The notes beneath the pieces were generated by a model, which ran no database searches, had not been told where the DNA came from, and saw only the letters and a program-made list of their open reading frames with translations. From Neoarius graeffei (taxonomy: Eukaryota; Chordata; Actinopteri; Siluriformes; Ariidae): 64,000 bases of DNA. The stretch spans positions 68,458,871 to 68,522,870 of the forward strand of contig NC_083579.1 of the NCBI RefSeq assembly GCF_027579695.1, read 5' to 3'. The position numbers were made by a program, and so were the translations under genes. This document shows positions 23,801 through 37,600 of this stretch, in pieces (position 1 is the first letter of the stretch; the number at the start of each line of letters is the position of its first letter).

Positions 23801-25631
23801 GGCACAGTAAGCCAATCAGAGTAGATTTGGACAACAGACGTAGGTAGGCCACGCCTACTGCACTACTGCGTGGTCTTTCAATCGGAAGACCCAGCGATGG
23901 CGAGCGGTCAGCCCAGCACTGCGCTTTCACATTGGAAATACAGCCATTACTTTTCATTACTTGAAATAAAAGGCAAGAGTGTTTACGTGCAATGCACATT
24001 ATGTCGAGGAACAAAGCGTTTGTCCTCATCAGTGGCCAGTAATTAGTAACATAATTTTAATAACTACAAAAATATATTACATTTGATAGATGTCTTATCT
24101 CACATTGTCCCACAAAAATATTAATATAGTGTAGATAACATTACTAATTGGTTCTGTTAAGTGTCCATTTCAGTCATTAAACAAATTTAACATTCACTTT
24201 TATTATGATTACACTAATTGAATTTTTGATTTTTTTTGAGGGGGAACAAAATGTAACGGAATAATTACTTTCCCTGGTAATTAGTTACTTTCATGACAAA
24301 GTAACTCCGTTACTAACTCAGTTACTTTTTGGGAAAAGTAACTAGTAACTATAACTAATTACTTTTTGAAAGTAACGTGCCCAACACTGGGTACTAGGTA
24401 CTGACCATGCAGGGTGCCCAAACTTTTGCTTTGGGCCCTTTTCCTTTTTTGTCATTTTGAAAACGTAAAGGATGAAAATATTAAAAAAAAAAAAAGTTTT
24501 TGTTTAAAATATAAATGGAATGAGTCATCTTTAACTTTATGCCTTTTTGGAGATCATTTCATCTTCAGCTTGCTTAACTGTTCACAGTAACAGCAGTTTT
24601 GACCAGGGGTGCCCAAACTTTTGCATACCACTGTATACATAGGCACATTACAGCACAGTGAAGTTCTCTCTTTTCCATCTGAAGCAGCGAACACACAGAG
24701 AGAAAGAGAGATGGGCTCTCTAAGAGCCCATCAGCTAGCACGCTAGCTCGCTGGACCTGCATTGATGCATTGTACTTTCCTGTTAAAGGGGCATCCAGTG
24801 AATTTGGCTTCGCCTCTTCCTTTTCATCTTCATCTGATGAACTTTCATATTTTCAAGTCAAATGAAACACAAAAATGAATATTTGCCGATCACAGCAAGT
24901 GCCCTGATGTGCCATCCGCATGCTTAAATTAAACTTTTAAGATGGATACACTGTTATTATAACGGTTATGATATCGCTAAAAATAGACTTACCTGGACGC
25001 AACCATTTGCACTGAAACCGGATATCGGCCTGTGACGTTAATGGCATGCTCGAACACCGTTTCCTTTCGTTACACAGAGCTATCGAATAGAAGAAGAAGA
25101 AACCTTTATTTGTCACATGCACACTTCAAGCACAGTGAGATTCATCCTCTGCATTTAACCCATCTGAAGCAGTGAACAGACGTGCGTGCACACACCCAGA
25201 GCAGTGGGCAGCCACACTATAGCACCTGGGGAGCAGTCAGGGGTCGGGTACCTTGCTCAAGGGCACTTCAGCCTAAGGCCGCCCCACGTTAACCTAACTG
25301 CATGTCTTTGGACTGTGGGGGGGAAACCCATGCAGACACGGGGAGAACATGCAAACTCCGCACAGAGTTCAAACCCAGGACCTTTTTGCTGTGAGGCGAC
25401 AGTGCCAACCACTACACCACCATGTCGCCTCTGAGGAGAACATGTTTTAAGCACAGCAGTGTGATCCGGAAATGATAATAGCATTATGGGTGTGGTGTTG
25501 GTATGAATGGATTTGGCCCAGCAGGACTGTTGGCATGTGTAAACAGCTCAGTGACTCAGTGAATGTTTGTTGTATTAAACAAAAAAAAAAAAGGTCAGCC
25601 AAGCAAACATTTACAAGCAACAGTGTCTAGT

Positions 25632-25663
<32 letters not shown>

Positions 25664-28600
25664 GAGTTGCACATGCCACTCCCGAGATACCAGTGATCTG
25701 CTCTCCGGACCTGCCTGATCCATCCTCGTGCCCTACTTCTGGCTGGAGTTCATGGTATATCCAGGGCTCTACAGTGCGCACATTTCACTCGCATTCGCAA
25801 GCGAATTTTTCAGCATGCGAACGACGAAAAAAACCCGCGCATTTGTGCGAGGGCTTCTTGTGGCCGACAATTTAGGAAAGCACTGAGCACAGATGCGACG
25901 AGTTTAACATTCTAAAATGTATCAAACGTTAAACTGCAAAGTATGTAAATCCAGCGCTGGATAGCCTACCTAATATAGTGTAACGAGTAACCGCCTGTAT
26001 TGTTGTAAGTGTGTGTGTTCAGTGTTGTGTACGTGCGTGCATGCGTGTGTGTTCTGCCTGCGCCTTGCTCCCTGTCTGTAGTTGCATGCATTGCCTCTGT
26101 CTTGCACTGCGGTGGTTCCCACGGTAGCCGGGGGGGTGAAAAAGTTACTTTTTTTTTGCCGTTCTGCCATGCTAGTGCGTTTTACCGGGACATGAGATTT
26201 CAGCATTTTTATTCTTCTCGGTTTGTAGCTTGAATAAGTTTAGGCTACTGAATAACACTTTCAGTTAAAGTTGAGTCTGGTTCTTTTGTGCTGACGCTAC
26301 AATAGCCTACTATCACAATAAATATCCCCCGTAACATTTCCCGTTTTCTACTCCTCTTTCTGTGATTGCCCCTCTTTCCCACGGTTGTATGTTGTGGGTG
26401 TGGCATTAGGTGGGAAAAATGCTTTTTAGGGATTCATCAGATCATTCAACTGAGAGAGAACTGAGAGCTGGTTCGGACCGAGCTGAGAAATATATTCGCT
26501 ATGCAGAGAATAACGGCGTTTTTTAAAAGCAATGATGGTGGAAACAAGAATAAAAGAACGGACGAGGAAGAAAGTGTAGTGAAGAAAGCTAGAACGACGG
26601 GAGAAGGTGCGGGAAAATTATATAATGAGATGGAAAGCACACACCCCAGTGCAAACATTTTAGATGGGAACATACAACACAGCAGAAAAACAAATAATAT
26701 ACAGTATATACAAATGGTGCATGTCACAACAGCAGAAAAACAAAGAATATATATACAACTGGGCGTGTTGAGTTGCAGATGTTAATTGCACATTAGTTAT
26801 AGAAACTCAGTTCAGCTACAAAACTCAGGATATTGTATTGGGTATGGATGTAAAAGTGTAGAAATGTACAAAAGCTATAAAAACTAAAAAGTTGCTCTGT
26901 GAGGTTGCACTGTAATAAGTATTGCACTGTATCAGCTAAGTGTGAGAATATTGTCCTTTTAGGTCCTTGTTGGTGCATTGTTGCACCTGCCAGAAGTGGC
27001 ATCAATCAGTGCATGTAATTAGCCTTTTTCACATTACATCACTTGCAGAAGAACCTCACATCCGTTTTCAGCCTTTTGAATGGAAGAAGAGGCGGCATGC
27101 TAATCTGCTGGCTAACACGTAGCAACCATAGAAAGTCAGTAAACTTCCTCTCCAAAACAAGGCAGATAGGTGACTGGAATGGTCGCTAACAATACGTAAT
27201 GATAAACAACAATACGCAATATTATTATCAATCTTATCTGTGAATGACACAGTTTTGTTAACATATGTTGCCGCCGTATACCTCTTCTTCCATTCAAAAG
27301 GCTGAAAACGGATATGAGTTCCCCTGCAAGTGACGTAATGTGAAAAAGGCTAATTGTTAAAGGTGGTTATGGCCTGTGGGGGGGGGAACTGTTTTTGAGT
27401 CTGTTGGTCCTTGCTTTGATGCACCTGTAACGCCTGCCTGAGGGCAGCAAGTCAAAGAACTCCGAGCCAGGGTGGGAGCTGTCCTTGATGATGATGTTAG
27501 CTCTGCTGAGCTCTGCTCTCTATTTAGCTACTGTTTGTTCATTCATTCAGTTGTTCGTTATTCATTTGTTTGTTCGTTCATTCATTCATTCTCAATTGAA
27601 TTTTGCGTTTTATGTGTTGGTGTGTCTAAGGTTTGCGCTGCAATAAACCTTTTAAAATGAAAACCTGCTTGTGCCCCCATTTTTTTTTTTTTTTCCCCTG
27701 TGCTCCTAAAATTTTTAACTTAGGAACACGTGTGCTCCTGAAAAAAAAAAAAAAGTTAGTGTCAAGCCCTGGGTATATCCAAGATATACCATGAATGCTG
27801 GGCTCGAACCCAGAACCTTCTTGCTGTGAGGCGACATTGCTAACCACCATGCCACCCCAAAGGCTTCTAATTCTTAAAAAAAAAAAAATCTCCAGGTGCC
27901 AGAGTACAGCACTCTGTCTTGCTCGCTCTCTGTGTGTCTGTTTGTCTCTCTCTCTGTGTGTCTGTGTTTCTCTCTCTCTCTGTTCACTGCTTCAGATGGA
28001 AAAGAGAGAACTTCACTGTGCTGTAATGTGTGTATAAATAAAAGGCTTCTAATTCTAAAAATCTAATCAAATTTTCCGTAACCATTTGATTTACTGCTAG
28101 CAAAATGCACGAATCTACAGCCTTCACTTTCATGAAGTATAAAGCTCACTCTGCTAGATAACGCACACGCAGTACTGAGACACATACTAGTAAATGATCC
28201 TGTTGCCATAGCAACATGATTCTTGCCATCTAAAAAGATTGCTTTTCTCAGTGAGTAAAAACGAACAAAAAGGCATGTCACGCAAAACGATCAATGATCT
28301 GACTTATTTTACACCCAAACGATCAACACTTGGGCATCTTTAGGGTTGTTTACAGCAGTTTCGAAGTGAAGTATCCACGAGATCCACTAGCCTCGGTAAG
28401 TCCTGTCGGGTGGCGGTGACGTCACAGTTTGTGCTTTGAGTGCAATATTTGAACCTCAGAGTGAGAGAGATGGCAGTGCAAAGGGACATTATGCCTCCGC
28501 CACCTTAAGGTGCAGGAGGCATTATGTTTTCGGGTTGTCCGTCCGTCTGTCCGTGCGTGGGTCCATCCTGAAACCTTGTGAACACGATATCTCAAAGGCT

Positions 28601-31600
28601 AATGAAAGGAATTTCATCAAACATTCACCATTTGTGCACTTTGGGACAAAGATGAAATGATTAGATTTTGAGATCAAAAGGTCTAAGGTCAAGGTCACTG
28701 TGAGGTCAAATGTCTGTCCGAAACCATTGTGAACACAGTCTCCAAGGCAAATGAAAGGAATTTCACCAAACTTTTCACCATTTGTGCATTTGGGGACAAA
28801 CATTAACTCATTAGATTTTGAGGTTAAAAGGTCACAGGTCAAGATTACTGTGAGGTCAAATGTCCATCCCCAAATCACAACTTCATAAGGCGTGTAGTCT
28901 ACCAGGCGGCGGCATCCCCATCGACGCTGTTGGCGTCGAGTTCTTTTTTATGGGGGGGGGGCTTTTTTTCACCTTTATTGGATAGGACAGTGTAGAGACA
29001 GGAAATGAGCGGGAGAGAGAGACGGGGAGGGATCGGGAAATGACCTCGGGTCGGAATCGAACCCGAGGTCCCTGGATTTATGGTATGGTGCCTTAGCCAC
29101 CTGAGCCACGATTTTACGTGGCGAACACAGACAAGCAGAGTGATACACACACCATGAAACATCCCAGTGTGGTTACACTAAATATAAGCTCTCTTGGAAC
29201 ACTGCACGTCCAATCAGATTAGTGAACTGGAACTGACTGTAGTATACAGTGGGGGAAAATAAGTATTTGATACACTGCCGATTTTGCAAGTTTTCCCACC
29301 TACAAAGACTGGAGAGGTCTGTAGTTTTTATCGTAGTTACACTTCAACTGTGAGAGACGGAATCTAAAAAAAAAAATCCAGAAAATCACATTGTATGATT
29401 TTTTTTTTTTTTTAAATAATTATTTCATGCAATAAAATGCAAATTAAGTATTTGATACAATAGAAAAACAGAACTTAATATTTGGTACAGAAACCTTTTG
29501 TTAACAATTACAGAGGTCAGATGTTTCCTGTAGTTCTTGACCAGGTTTGCGCACATTGCAGCAGGGATTTTGGCCCACTCCTCCATACAGATCTTTCAGG
29601 TTTCGGGGCTGTCGCTGGGCAACACGGAGTTTCAGCTCTCTCCAAAGATTTTCTATTGAGTTCAGGTCTGGAGACTGGCTAGGCCACTCCAGGACCTTGA
29701 AATGCTTCTTACGGAGCCACTCCTTAGTTGCCCTGGCTGTGTATTTCGGGTCATTGTCATGCTGGAAGACCCAGCCACGACCCAGCCAGACAAAAATGCT
29801 CTTACTGAGAGGAGGATGTTGTCCAAAATCTCGCGATACATGGCCCCATCCATCCTCCCCTCAATACAGTGCAGTCGTCCTGTTCCCTTTGCAGAAAAGC
29901 ACCCCCAAAGTATGCTGTTTCCACCCCCATGCTTCACGATTGGGATGGTGTTCTTGGGGTTGTACTCATCCTCCTTCCTCCAAACACGGTGAGTGGAGTT
30001 TATACCAAAACGCTCTATTTTGGTCTCATCTGACCACATGACTTTCTCCCATGCCTCCTCTGGATCATCCAGATGGTCATTGGCAAACTTCAGACGGGCC
30101 TGGACATGTGCTGGCTTGAGGACGGGGACCTTGCACGTGCTGCAGGATTTTAATCCATGACGGCGTAGTGTGTTACTAATGGAAATCTTTGAGACTGTGG
30201 TCCCAGCTCTCTTCAGGTCATTGACCAGGTCCTCCCGTGTAGTTCTGGGCTGATCCCTCACCTTTCTTATGATCATTGATACCCCACGAGGCGAGATCTT
30301 TCATGGAGCCCCAGACCGAGGGAGATTGACAGTCATCTTGAGTTTCTTCCATTTTCTAATAATTGCGCCAACAGTTGTTGCCTTCTCACCAAGCTGCTTG
30401 CCTATTGTCCTGTAGCCCATCCCAGCCTTGTGCAGGTCTACAATTTTGTCCCTGGTGTCCTTAGACAGCTCTTTGGTCTTGCCCATGGTGGAGAAGTTGG
30501 AGTTACAGCCCTGCACTCCCGCGGGACTCGCGGGACCCGCCGCAAAGCAGTGCGGCGCAGGACAAATTTTGAAAGCTCATTACGGGCGCGGGCGGGACCG
30601 GAAGTGCACATATGCGCGCGGGAGCGGGAGTGCACATATGCGGCGCGGGTGGGAGCGGTGATGAGCTGCAGTCCCGCTAACTAAAAACGTGCTTGAAATA
30701 AAATTTATAAATTATTAATTTATGTCTATCATATATAATTTGTGCTGGATATTTTATTTGGCATTAATAAAAACATTTTAAGATGCCTAAATTTGCAGAG
30801 AAAGTCAGATTGCCAGATTGAGTGAGAAATGGCATCTTAAACTTGCCATTGATCACTCTAATGACTCGCAGTTCACACCCAGCTAGCAAGAGAACCATGA
30901 GTGAATTGATTTACTTGTTGCGTTAGTCTACAACTTTAATCAGAGAGACAGGTTACACAGTGACGGTAGGCTTGACTCAATGCTATCCCAGAAATCTTTC
31001 CTGTAATATGCAAATTTGGCTGTCCAATCAGAGGCGGCCAAATTTGCATATTACAGGAAGGATTTCTGGGATAGCATTGAGTCAAGCCTACAGTCACTGT
31101 GTAACCTGTCTCTCTGATTAAAGTTGTAGACTAACGCAAGCAGTAAATCAATTCACTTCTTTTACTAGCTCTGCTTTACAATAAAAAAAAAAAACATTGG
31201 TACAAAGCAAGCCCATTCACTTTTTTATGCTGATCAGAGAATTACAATGGTTTCTCATGTCATAAAAATTTGCGATTAAATATTTTAATCGTTTGACAGC
31301 ACTAATTATTATTATTATTATTATTATTATTAGAGATACTACATGCTGAATTCAGAAACAAGGTAAACAATAACAAACGTGAGCTGTAGATATTTATGCT
31401 CAAATCCACTTAAAGTAGGGGGTGGGGCACCATCACGCTGTGTCAAGACAAGAACTTTCCTGAGAAATAACGCGAACGTCTGCATCATGCGGGATTTGCG
31501 GGCGGGAGCGGGACAAAATATGGCGGGCGGGAGCGGGATTGAAAATCATAATTTTTTTTTTGTGGGCGGGAGCGGGACTGAAAAATCCGACCCGCGCAGA

Positions 31601-34600
31601 CCTCTAGTTGGAGTCTGAGTGTGTGGACAGGTGTCTTTTATACAGGTAACGAGTTCAAACAGGTGCAGTTAATACAGGTAATGAGTGGAGAATAGGAGGG
31701 CTTCTTAAAGAAAAACTAACAGGTCTGTGAGAGCCAGAATTCTTGCTGGTTGGTAGGTGATCAAATACTTCATGCAATAAAATGCAAATTAATTATTTAA
31801 AAATCATACAATGTGATTTTCTGGATTTATTTTTTATTTTTTTTAAGATTCTGTCTCTCACAGTTGAAGTGTACCTACGATAAAAATTGCAGACCTCTCC
31901 ATTCTTTGCAAGTGGGAAAACTTGCAAAATCGGCAGTGTATCAAATGCTTATTTTCCCCACTGTAAATATACACTGAAACACAGAACATGCCTGATGTAA
32001 AGATATGTATCTACCATTTAAAGGATGCACAAAGTTAGAAGTATTATTTTTGATTCATCCTTCAGTGTAGTTTGAGAATTTTAAAGGCGATATGCAGAAC
32101 CATGGCCTCACTTTTTGTTTATACATGCATTGAGACCTTAAGAATGGCACAGGAATAGTTTTAAGCGTTAGCAATAAATCTAATATAGTAATTTTTACGA
32201 TTAAAGTGATTTCATATACAACCCCGATTCCAAAAAAGTTGGGGCAAAGTACAAATTGTAAATAAAAACGGAATGCAATAATTTACAAATCTCAAACTGA
32301 TATTGTATTCACAATAGAATATAGACAACATATCAAATGTCGAAAGTGAGACGTTTTGAAATTTGATGCCAAATATTGGCTCATTTGAAATTTCATGACC
32401 GCAACACATTTCAAAAAAGTTGGGACAGGGGCAATAAGAGGCTGGAAAAGTTAAAGGTACAAAAAAGGAACAGCTGGAGGACCAAATTGCAACTCATTAG
32501 GTCAATTGGCAATAGGTCATTAACATGACTGGGTATAAAAAGAGCATCTTGGAGTGGCAGCGGCTCTCAAAAGTAAAGATGGGAAGAGGATCACCAATCC
32601 CCCTAATTCTGCGCCGACAAATAGTGGAGCAATATCAGAAAGGAGTTCGACAGTGTAAAATTGCAAGGCGTTTGAACATATCATCATCTACAGTGCATAA
32701 TATCATCAAAAGATTCAGAGAATCTGGAAGAATCTCTGTGCATAAGGGTCAAGGCCGGAAAACCATACCGGGTGCCCGTGATCTTCGGGCCCTTAGACGG
32801 CACTGCATCACATACAGGCATGCTTCTGTATTGGAAATCACAAAATGGGCTCAGGAATATTTCCAGAGAACATTATCTGTGAACACAATTCACCGTGCCA
32901 TCCGCCGTTGCCAGCTAAAACTCTATAGTTCAAAGAAGAAGCCGTATCTAAACACGATCCAGAAGCGCAGACGTCTTCTCTGGGCCAAGGCTCATTTAAA
33001 ATGGACTGTGGCAAAGTGGAAAACTGTTCTGTGGTCAGACGAATCAAAATGTGAAGTTCTTTATGGAAATCAGGGACGCCGTGTCATTCGGACTAAAGAG
33101 GAGAAGGACAACCCAAGTTGTTATCAGCGCTCAGTTCAGAAGCCTGCATCTCTGATGGTATGGGGTTGCATTAGTGCGTGTGGCATGGGCAGCTTACACA
33201 TCTGGAAAGACACCATCAATGCTGAAAGGTATATCCAGGTTCTAGAGCAACATCTGCTCCCATCCAGACGATGTCTCTTTCAGGGAAGACCTTGCATTTT
33301 CCAACGTGACAATGCCAAACCACATACTGCATCAATTACAGCATCATGGTTGCGTAGAAGAAGGGTCCGGGTACTCAACTGGCCAGCCTGCAGTCCAGAT
33401 CTTTCACCCATAGAAAACATTTGGCGCATCATAAAACGGACGATACGACAAAAAAGACCTAAGACAGTTGAGCAACTAGAATCCTACATTAGACAAGAAT
33501 GGGTTAACATTCCTATCCCTAAACTTGAGCAACTTGTCTCCTCAGTCCCCAGACGTTTACAGACTGTTGTAAAGAGAAAAGGGGATGTCTCACAGTGGTA
33601 AACATGGCCTTGTTCCAACTTTTTTGAGATGTGGTGTTGTCATGAAATTTAAAATCACCTAATTTTTCTCTTTAAATGATACGTTTTCTCAGTTTAAACA
33701 TTTGATATGTCATCTATGTTCTATTCTGAATAAAATATGGAATTTTGAAACTTCCACATCATTGCATTCCGTTTTTATTTACAATTTGTACTTTGTCCCA
33801 ACTTTTTTGGAATCGGGGTTGTAGGTAGCGGTCTGAGTGAATGACCTTGATGTCCGTAATGTCACAGCAGGAAGTCTATCGGTCTCATCGCCATTTCCGC
33901 TACACTAAAGCACAGAGCTGACTGCAACTCCGATCCTCCATTTTGAGCTAATTTATCGCCATGCCACGTAAATGTGTTGCTGGCGGGTGCAGTAACACAA
34001 CAGGAGGTGGATTTATGTTGTATTCATGGCCCAAGAATGTTCAAACTGCAAAGATTTGGATGCATTTTGTGAGAAATTCATGGATTGGACGCCTACAAAG
34101 TGGTTTCTCTTTTGCTCTGCACATTTTACTGAAGACTCGTACGAGACCTCTAATCTGTTGAGGAGCATTGGCTATAAGCCCGTATTGAAAGATGGTGCAG
34201 TACTAACAGTTAAAGGAAAATAAAACTACAAGAAAAGGAAAGCAAGTTCAGTTGCACCAGTTCTCCCAGAGCGTGAGCCGAGCAGTAACGGCGGAGTACT
34301 CAGTATGGAGAATGAGTGGGCCAGTCGTCAGATTTCTCCGCTGGATATGCTCGCCTCAGCAGCAATATCTCATCCTTGCGTGGAAGAAGCGAATGAACGA
34401 AGAACTGAAAGTCACATTGTTTCAAAACAATCGGCCGCAAGCTCGACCTTCAGGAAGCGAGAATGCAGCCGGGTAAGATCCGACTATAATTTAGTTACGT
34501 AACAAAAACACCACTCGTTGTTTATCTGCATTTAGATTAATACTTGTATTGTGTTTAAGTTACCGGTATAAGATTATTTAATTTGCTTCAGAATGTGATT

Positions 34601-37600
34601 GTCTCAGTTCATCTGATGTATTTACAGTGGTGCTTGAAAGTTTGTGAACCCTTTAGAATTTTCTATATTTCTGCATAAATATGACCTAAAACATCATCGG
34701 ATTTTCACACAAGTCCTAAAAGTAGAGAAAGAGAACCCAGTTAAACAAATGAGACAGAAATATTATACTTGCTCATTTATTTATTGAAGAAAATGATCCA
34801 ATATTACATATCTGTGAGTGGCAAAAGTATGTGAACCTTTGCTTTCAGTATCTTGTGTGACCCCCTTGTGCAGCGATAACTGCAACTAAACGTTTCTGGT
34901 AACTGTTGATCAGTCCTGCACACCGGCTTGGAGGAATTTTAGCCCGTTCCTCCATACAGAACAGCTTCAACTCTGGGATGTTGGTGGGTTTCCTCACATG
35001 AACTGCTCGCTTCAGGTCCTTCCACAACATTTCCATTGGATTAAGGTCAGGACTTTGACTTGGCCATTCCAAAACATTAACTTTATTCTTCTTTAACCAT
35101 TCTTTGGTAGAATGACTTGTGTGCTTAGGGCTGTTGTCTTGCTACATGGCCCACCTTCTCTTGAGATTCAGTTCATGGACAGATGTCCTGACATTTTCCT
35201 TTAGAATTCACTGGTATAATTCAGAATTCATTGTTCCATCAATGATGGCAAGCCGTCCTGGCCCAGATGCAGCAAAACAGGCCCAAACCATGATACTACC
35301 ACCACCATGTTTCACAGATGGGATAAGGTTCTTATGCTGGAATGCAGTGTTTTTCCTTTCTCCAAACATAACGCTTCTCATTTAAATCAAAAATTCTATT
35401 TTGGTCTCATCCGTCCACAAAACATTTGTCCAATAGCCTTATGGCTTGTCCACATGATCTTTAGCAGACTGTAGACAAGCAGAAATGTTCTTTTTGGAGA
35501 GCAGTGGCTTTCTCCTTGCAGCCCTGCCATGCACACCATTGTTCAGTGTTTTCCTGATGGTGGACTCAGGAACATAAACATTAGCCAATGTGAGAGAGGC
35601 CTTCAGTTGCTTAGAAGTTACCCTGGGGTCCTTTGTGACCTCACCGACTATTACACGCCTTACTCTTGGAGTGATCTTTGTTGGTCGCCCACTCCTGGGG
35701 AGGGTAACAATGGTCTTGAGTTTCCTCCATTTGTACACAATCTGTCTGTCTGTCTGTCTGTGGATTGGTGGAGTCCAAACTCTTTAGAGATGGTTTTGTA
35801 ACCTTTTCCAGCCTGATGAGCATCAGCAACACTTTGTCTGAGGTCCTCAGAAATCTCCTTTGTTCGTGCCATGATACACTTCCACAAACATGTGTTGTGA
35901 AGATCAGACTTTGATAGATCCTTGTTCTTTAAATAAAACAGGGTGCCCACTCACACCTGATTTTTCATCCCATTGATTGAAAACACCTGACTCTAATTTC
36001 ACCTTCAAATTAACTGCTAATCCTAGAGGTTCACATACTTTTGCCACTCACAGATATGTAATATTGGATCATTTTCCTCAATAAATAAATGACCAAGTAT
36101 AATATTTTTGTCTCATTTGTTTAACTGGGTTCTCTTTATCTACCTTTAGGACTTGTGTGAAAATCTGATGATGTTTTAGGTCATATTCATGCAGAAATAT
36201 AGAAAATTCTAAAGGGTTCACAAACTTTCAAGCACCACTGTAATTAGCGTTTTACGTTTTATCAGTGAAAATGCATGCGTGTACATGTATGTTGCATGTT
36301 ATAACACCTATCCTGTTTTAATGAGAGTCACATGAGACTGTCAGTTCAATTCCATCCAGTTCTCTAGACGGCTTTGTTCTCTTGCTTTATTTCGTAAGGT
36401 GGGGCCCCCGTGGCCGACGTGTAACTATCGGATTCACTTTCCGATGGTTCGAACTGATACGGTTCTACGTGTCTAGCAGTAGCGTGTACACACACTCCAA
36501 TGTCAGGACCATCACAGTCAGATGTGTTACTATCTGAGGAATCCGAATGAAGAGGCCATTGCAACCACTCTCGGCTGCCGAGTCTGGCTTTGGTCTATAG
36601 CACCGGTTCCCGCTGTGACGTCACACATTCAGGGCTGGCTGGCTCAGTGGGGCAGCTCGAATGCCAACTTTGCGGTCAATTTTTAACTCTCAAAAAATAT
36701 ATATATATAATTTTTTTTATTCCCAATTTTGCAGCATTACAAGAGTCAAGTTTGGAGATACTATCCACTCAGAAATGTATTGAAAAATAAAGGTTCTGCG
36801 TATCTCCTTTAAGAACTTTGCTCCCTCTCCCTTCTTGTCACATCGAACGTATATTTACAGAAAGATAAAAATCTGCTACAAAAAATATGATCAAATACCA
36901 AAAAATATTAATATCCTTCTCCTGGTGAAGGTTGAGCCTTGTTCTGCGTTTTCATGCTCTCCTCAGCCGGCGCTCCCAAGGCAGCCGCTGCCCCAACTCC
37001 AGCAGCTGAGGCCCCAGCAGCTGCAGCACCTTCTCCACCACCACCACCACCACCTCCTTCTGCTGCTACAGTAGGGCCCATCCCAACCACCATGCCCCCT
37101 GTGCCACCCGTACCAGCACAGCCTACCATTTCCAAACCAGGTGAGCCAGATACAGACAGACAGTGGTGCTGCGTGATATAAGGTTATAAGATACGAATGC
37201 GTGAGAAACTGACTGACTCTCAAGGGTTCTTTGGGTTTTAATGAAATATGGAATGCAGTGTCTTGATTACAGTTATATATAATTATATTTTTTTGGTCAT
37301 TTTGCTGAAGTTTCAGCCATCCAATCCACTGCAGCTCCTGCTGCCCCAGCTGCCGATGCCGTAGCAAAGGGAGCACGCTCCGAGCACAGGGTAAGAGACT
37401 ACTGAGGGTGGTATTAATTATCAAGCAGGAATTTTGCACTCTTAAGCCTACAGATGGTTTTTATAGACTGGAATGTAGACGTGTCCTCCAAAAACACATT
37501 TTATAAATCATAAACTGTAGGGGGGTGGACGGACTTGCTTCAGAAACCGTGTAATAATTCAGATATTTTGCATCCTCTTAAACTGCAGGTTAAGATGAAT

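Larger units (their letters stand above)
22312..24633 (+). mobile_element. Tc1-type transposon with nested hAT
   Basis: CAGTGGCATGCAAAAGTTTG at 22312 and CAAACTTTTGCATACCACTG to 24633, flanked by TA (22310-22311, 24634-24635). Transposase on +. A hAT element lies at 23587-24389 near the 3' end. Confidence 0.9.
25762..27771 (+). mobile_element. hAT element (2010 bp)
   Basis: CAGGGCTCTACAGTGCG at 25762 and GTGTCAAGCCCTG to 27771, flanked by GGTATATC on both sides (25754-25761, 27772-27779), an exact 8-bp duplication. The related block near 6787-6800 shows the same site unoccupied. Contains a short transposase-like N-terminus and a palindromic MITE. Confidence 0.85.
29247..31963 (-). mobile_element. 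Tc1-type transposon with nested hAT
   Basis: CAGTGGGGGAAAATAAGTAT at 29247 and ATTTTCCCCACTG to 31963, with TA on both sides (29245-29246, 31964-31965). The inverted ends extend over 100 bp. Transposase on the minus strand. A hAT element sits 18 bp upstream of its ATG. Confidence 0.9.
32085..36808. mobile_element. TTAA-target (Kolobok-like) element with THAP and PYxFEP exons
   Basis: Ends AGGCGATATGCAGAACC (32085) and GGTTCTGCGTATCTCCT (to 36808) are inverted repeats with two mismatches, flanked by TTAA (32081-32084, 36809-36812). Removing two nested Tc1 elements (32219-33821, 34625-36240) leaves about 1.5 kb. A THAP exon reads inward from the left and a PYxFEP exon reads inward from the right, with TGACGTCA at 36616-36623. 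Confidence 0.8.

Noticed and set aside
29030..29115. Functional tRNA gene on the minus strand
   Set aside because: tRNA-like head is followed by a SINE body and AATAAAGG tail, as in fish tRNA-SINEs.
36908..37439. Long minus-strand frames rich in Gly/Ala/Trp
   Set aside because: Antisense shadows of DLST exons 8 and 9 (Pro/Ala linker).
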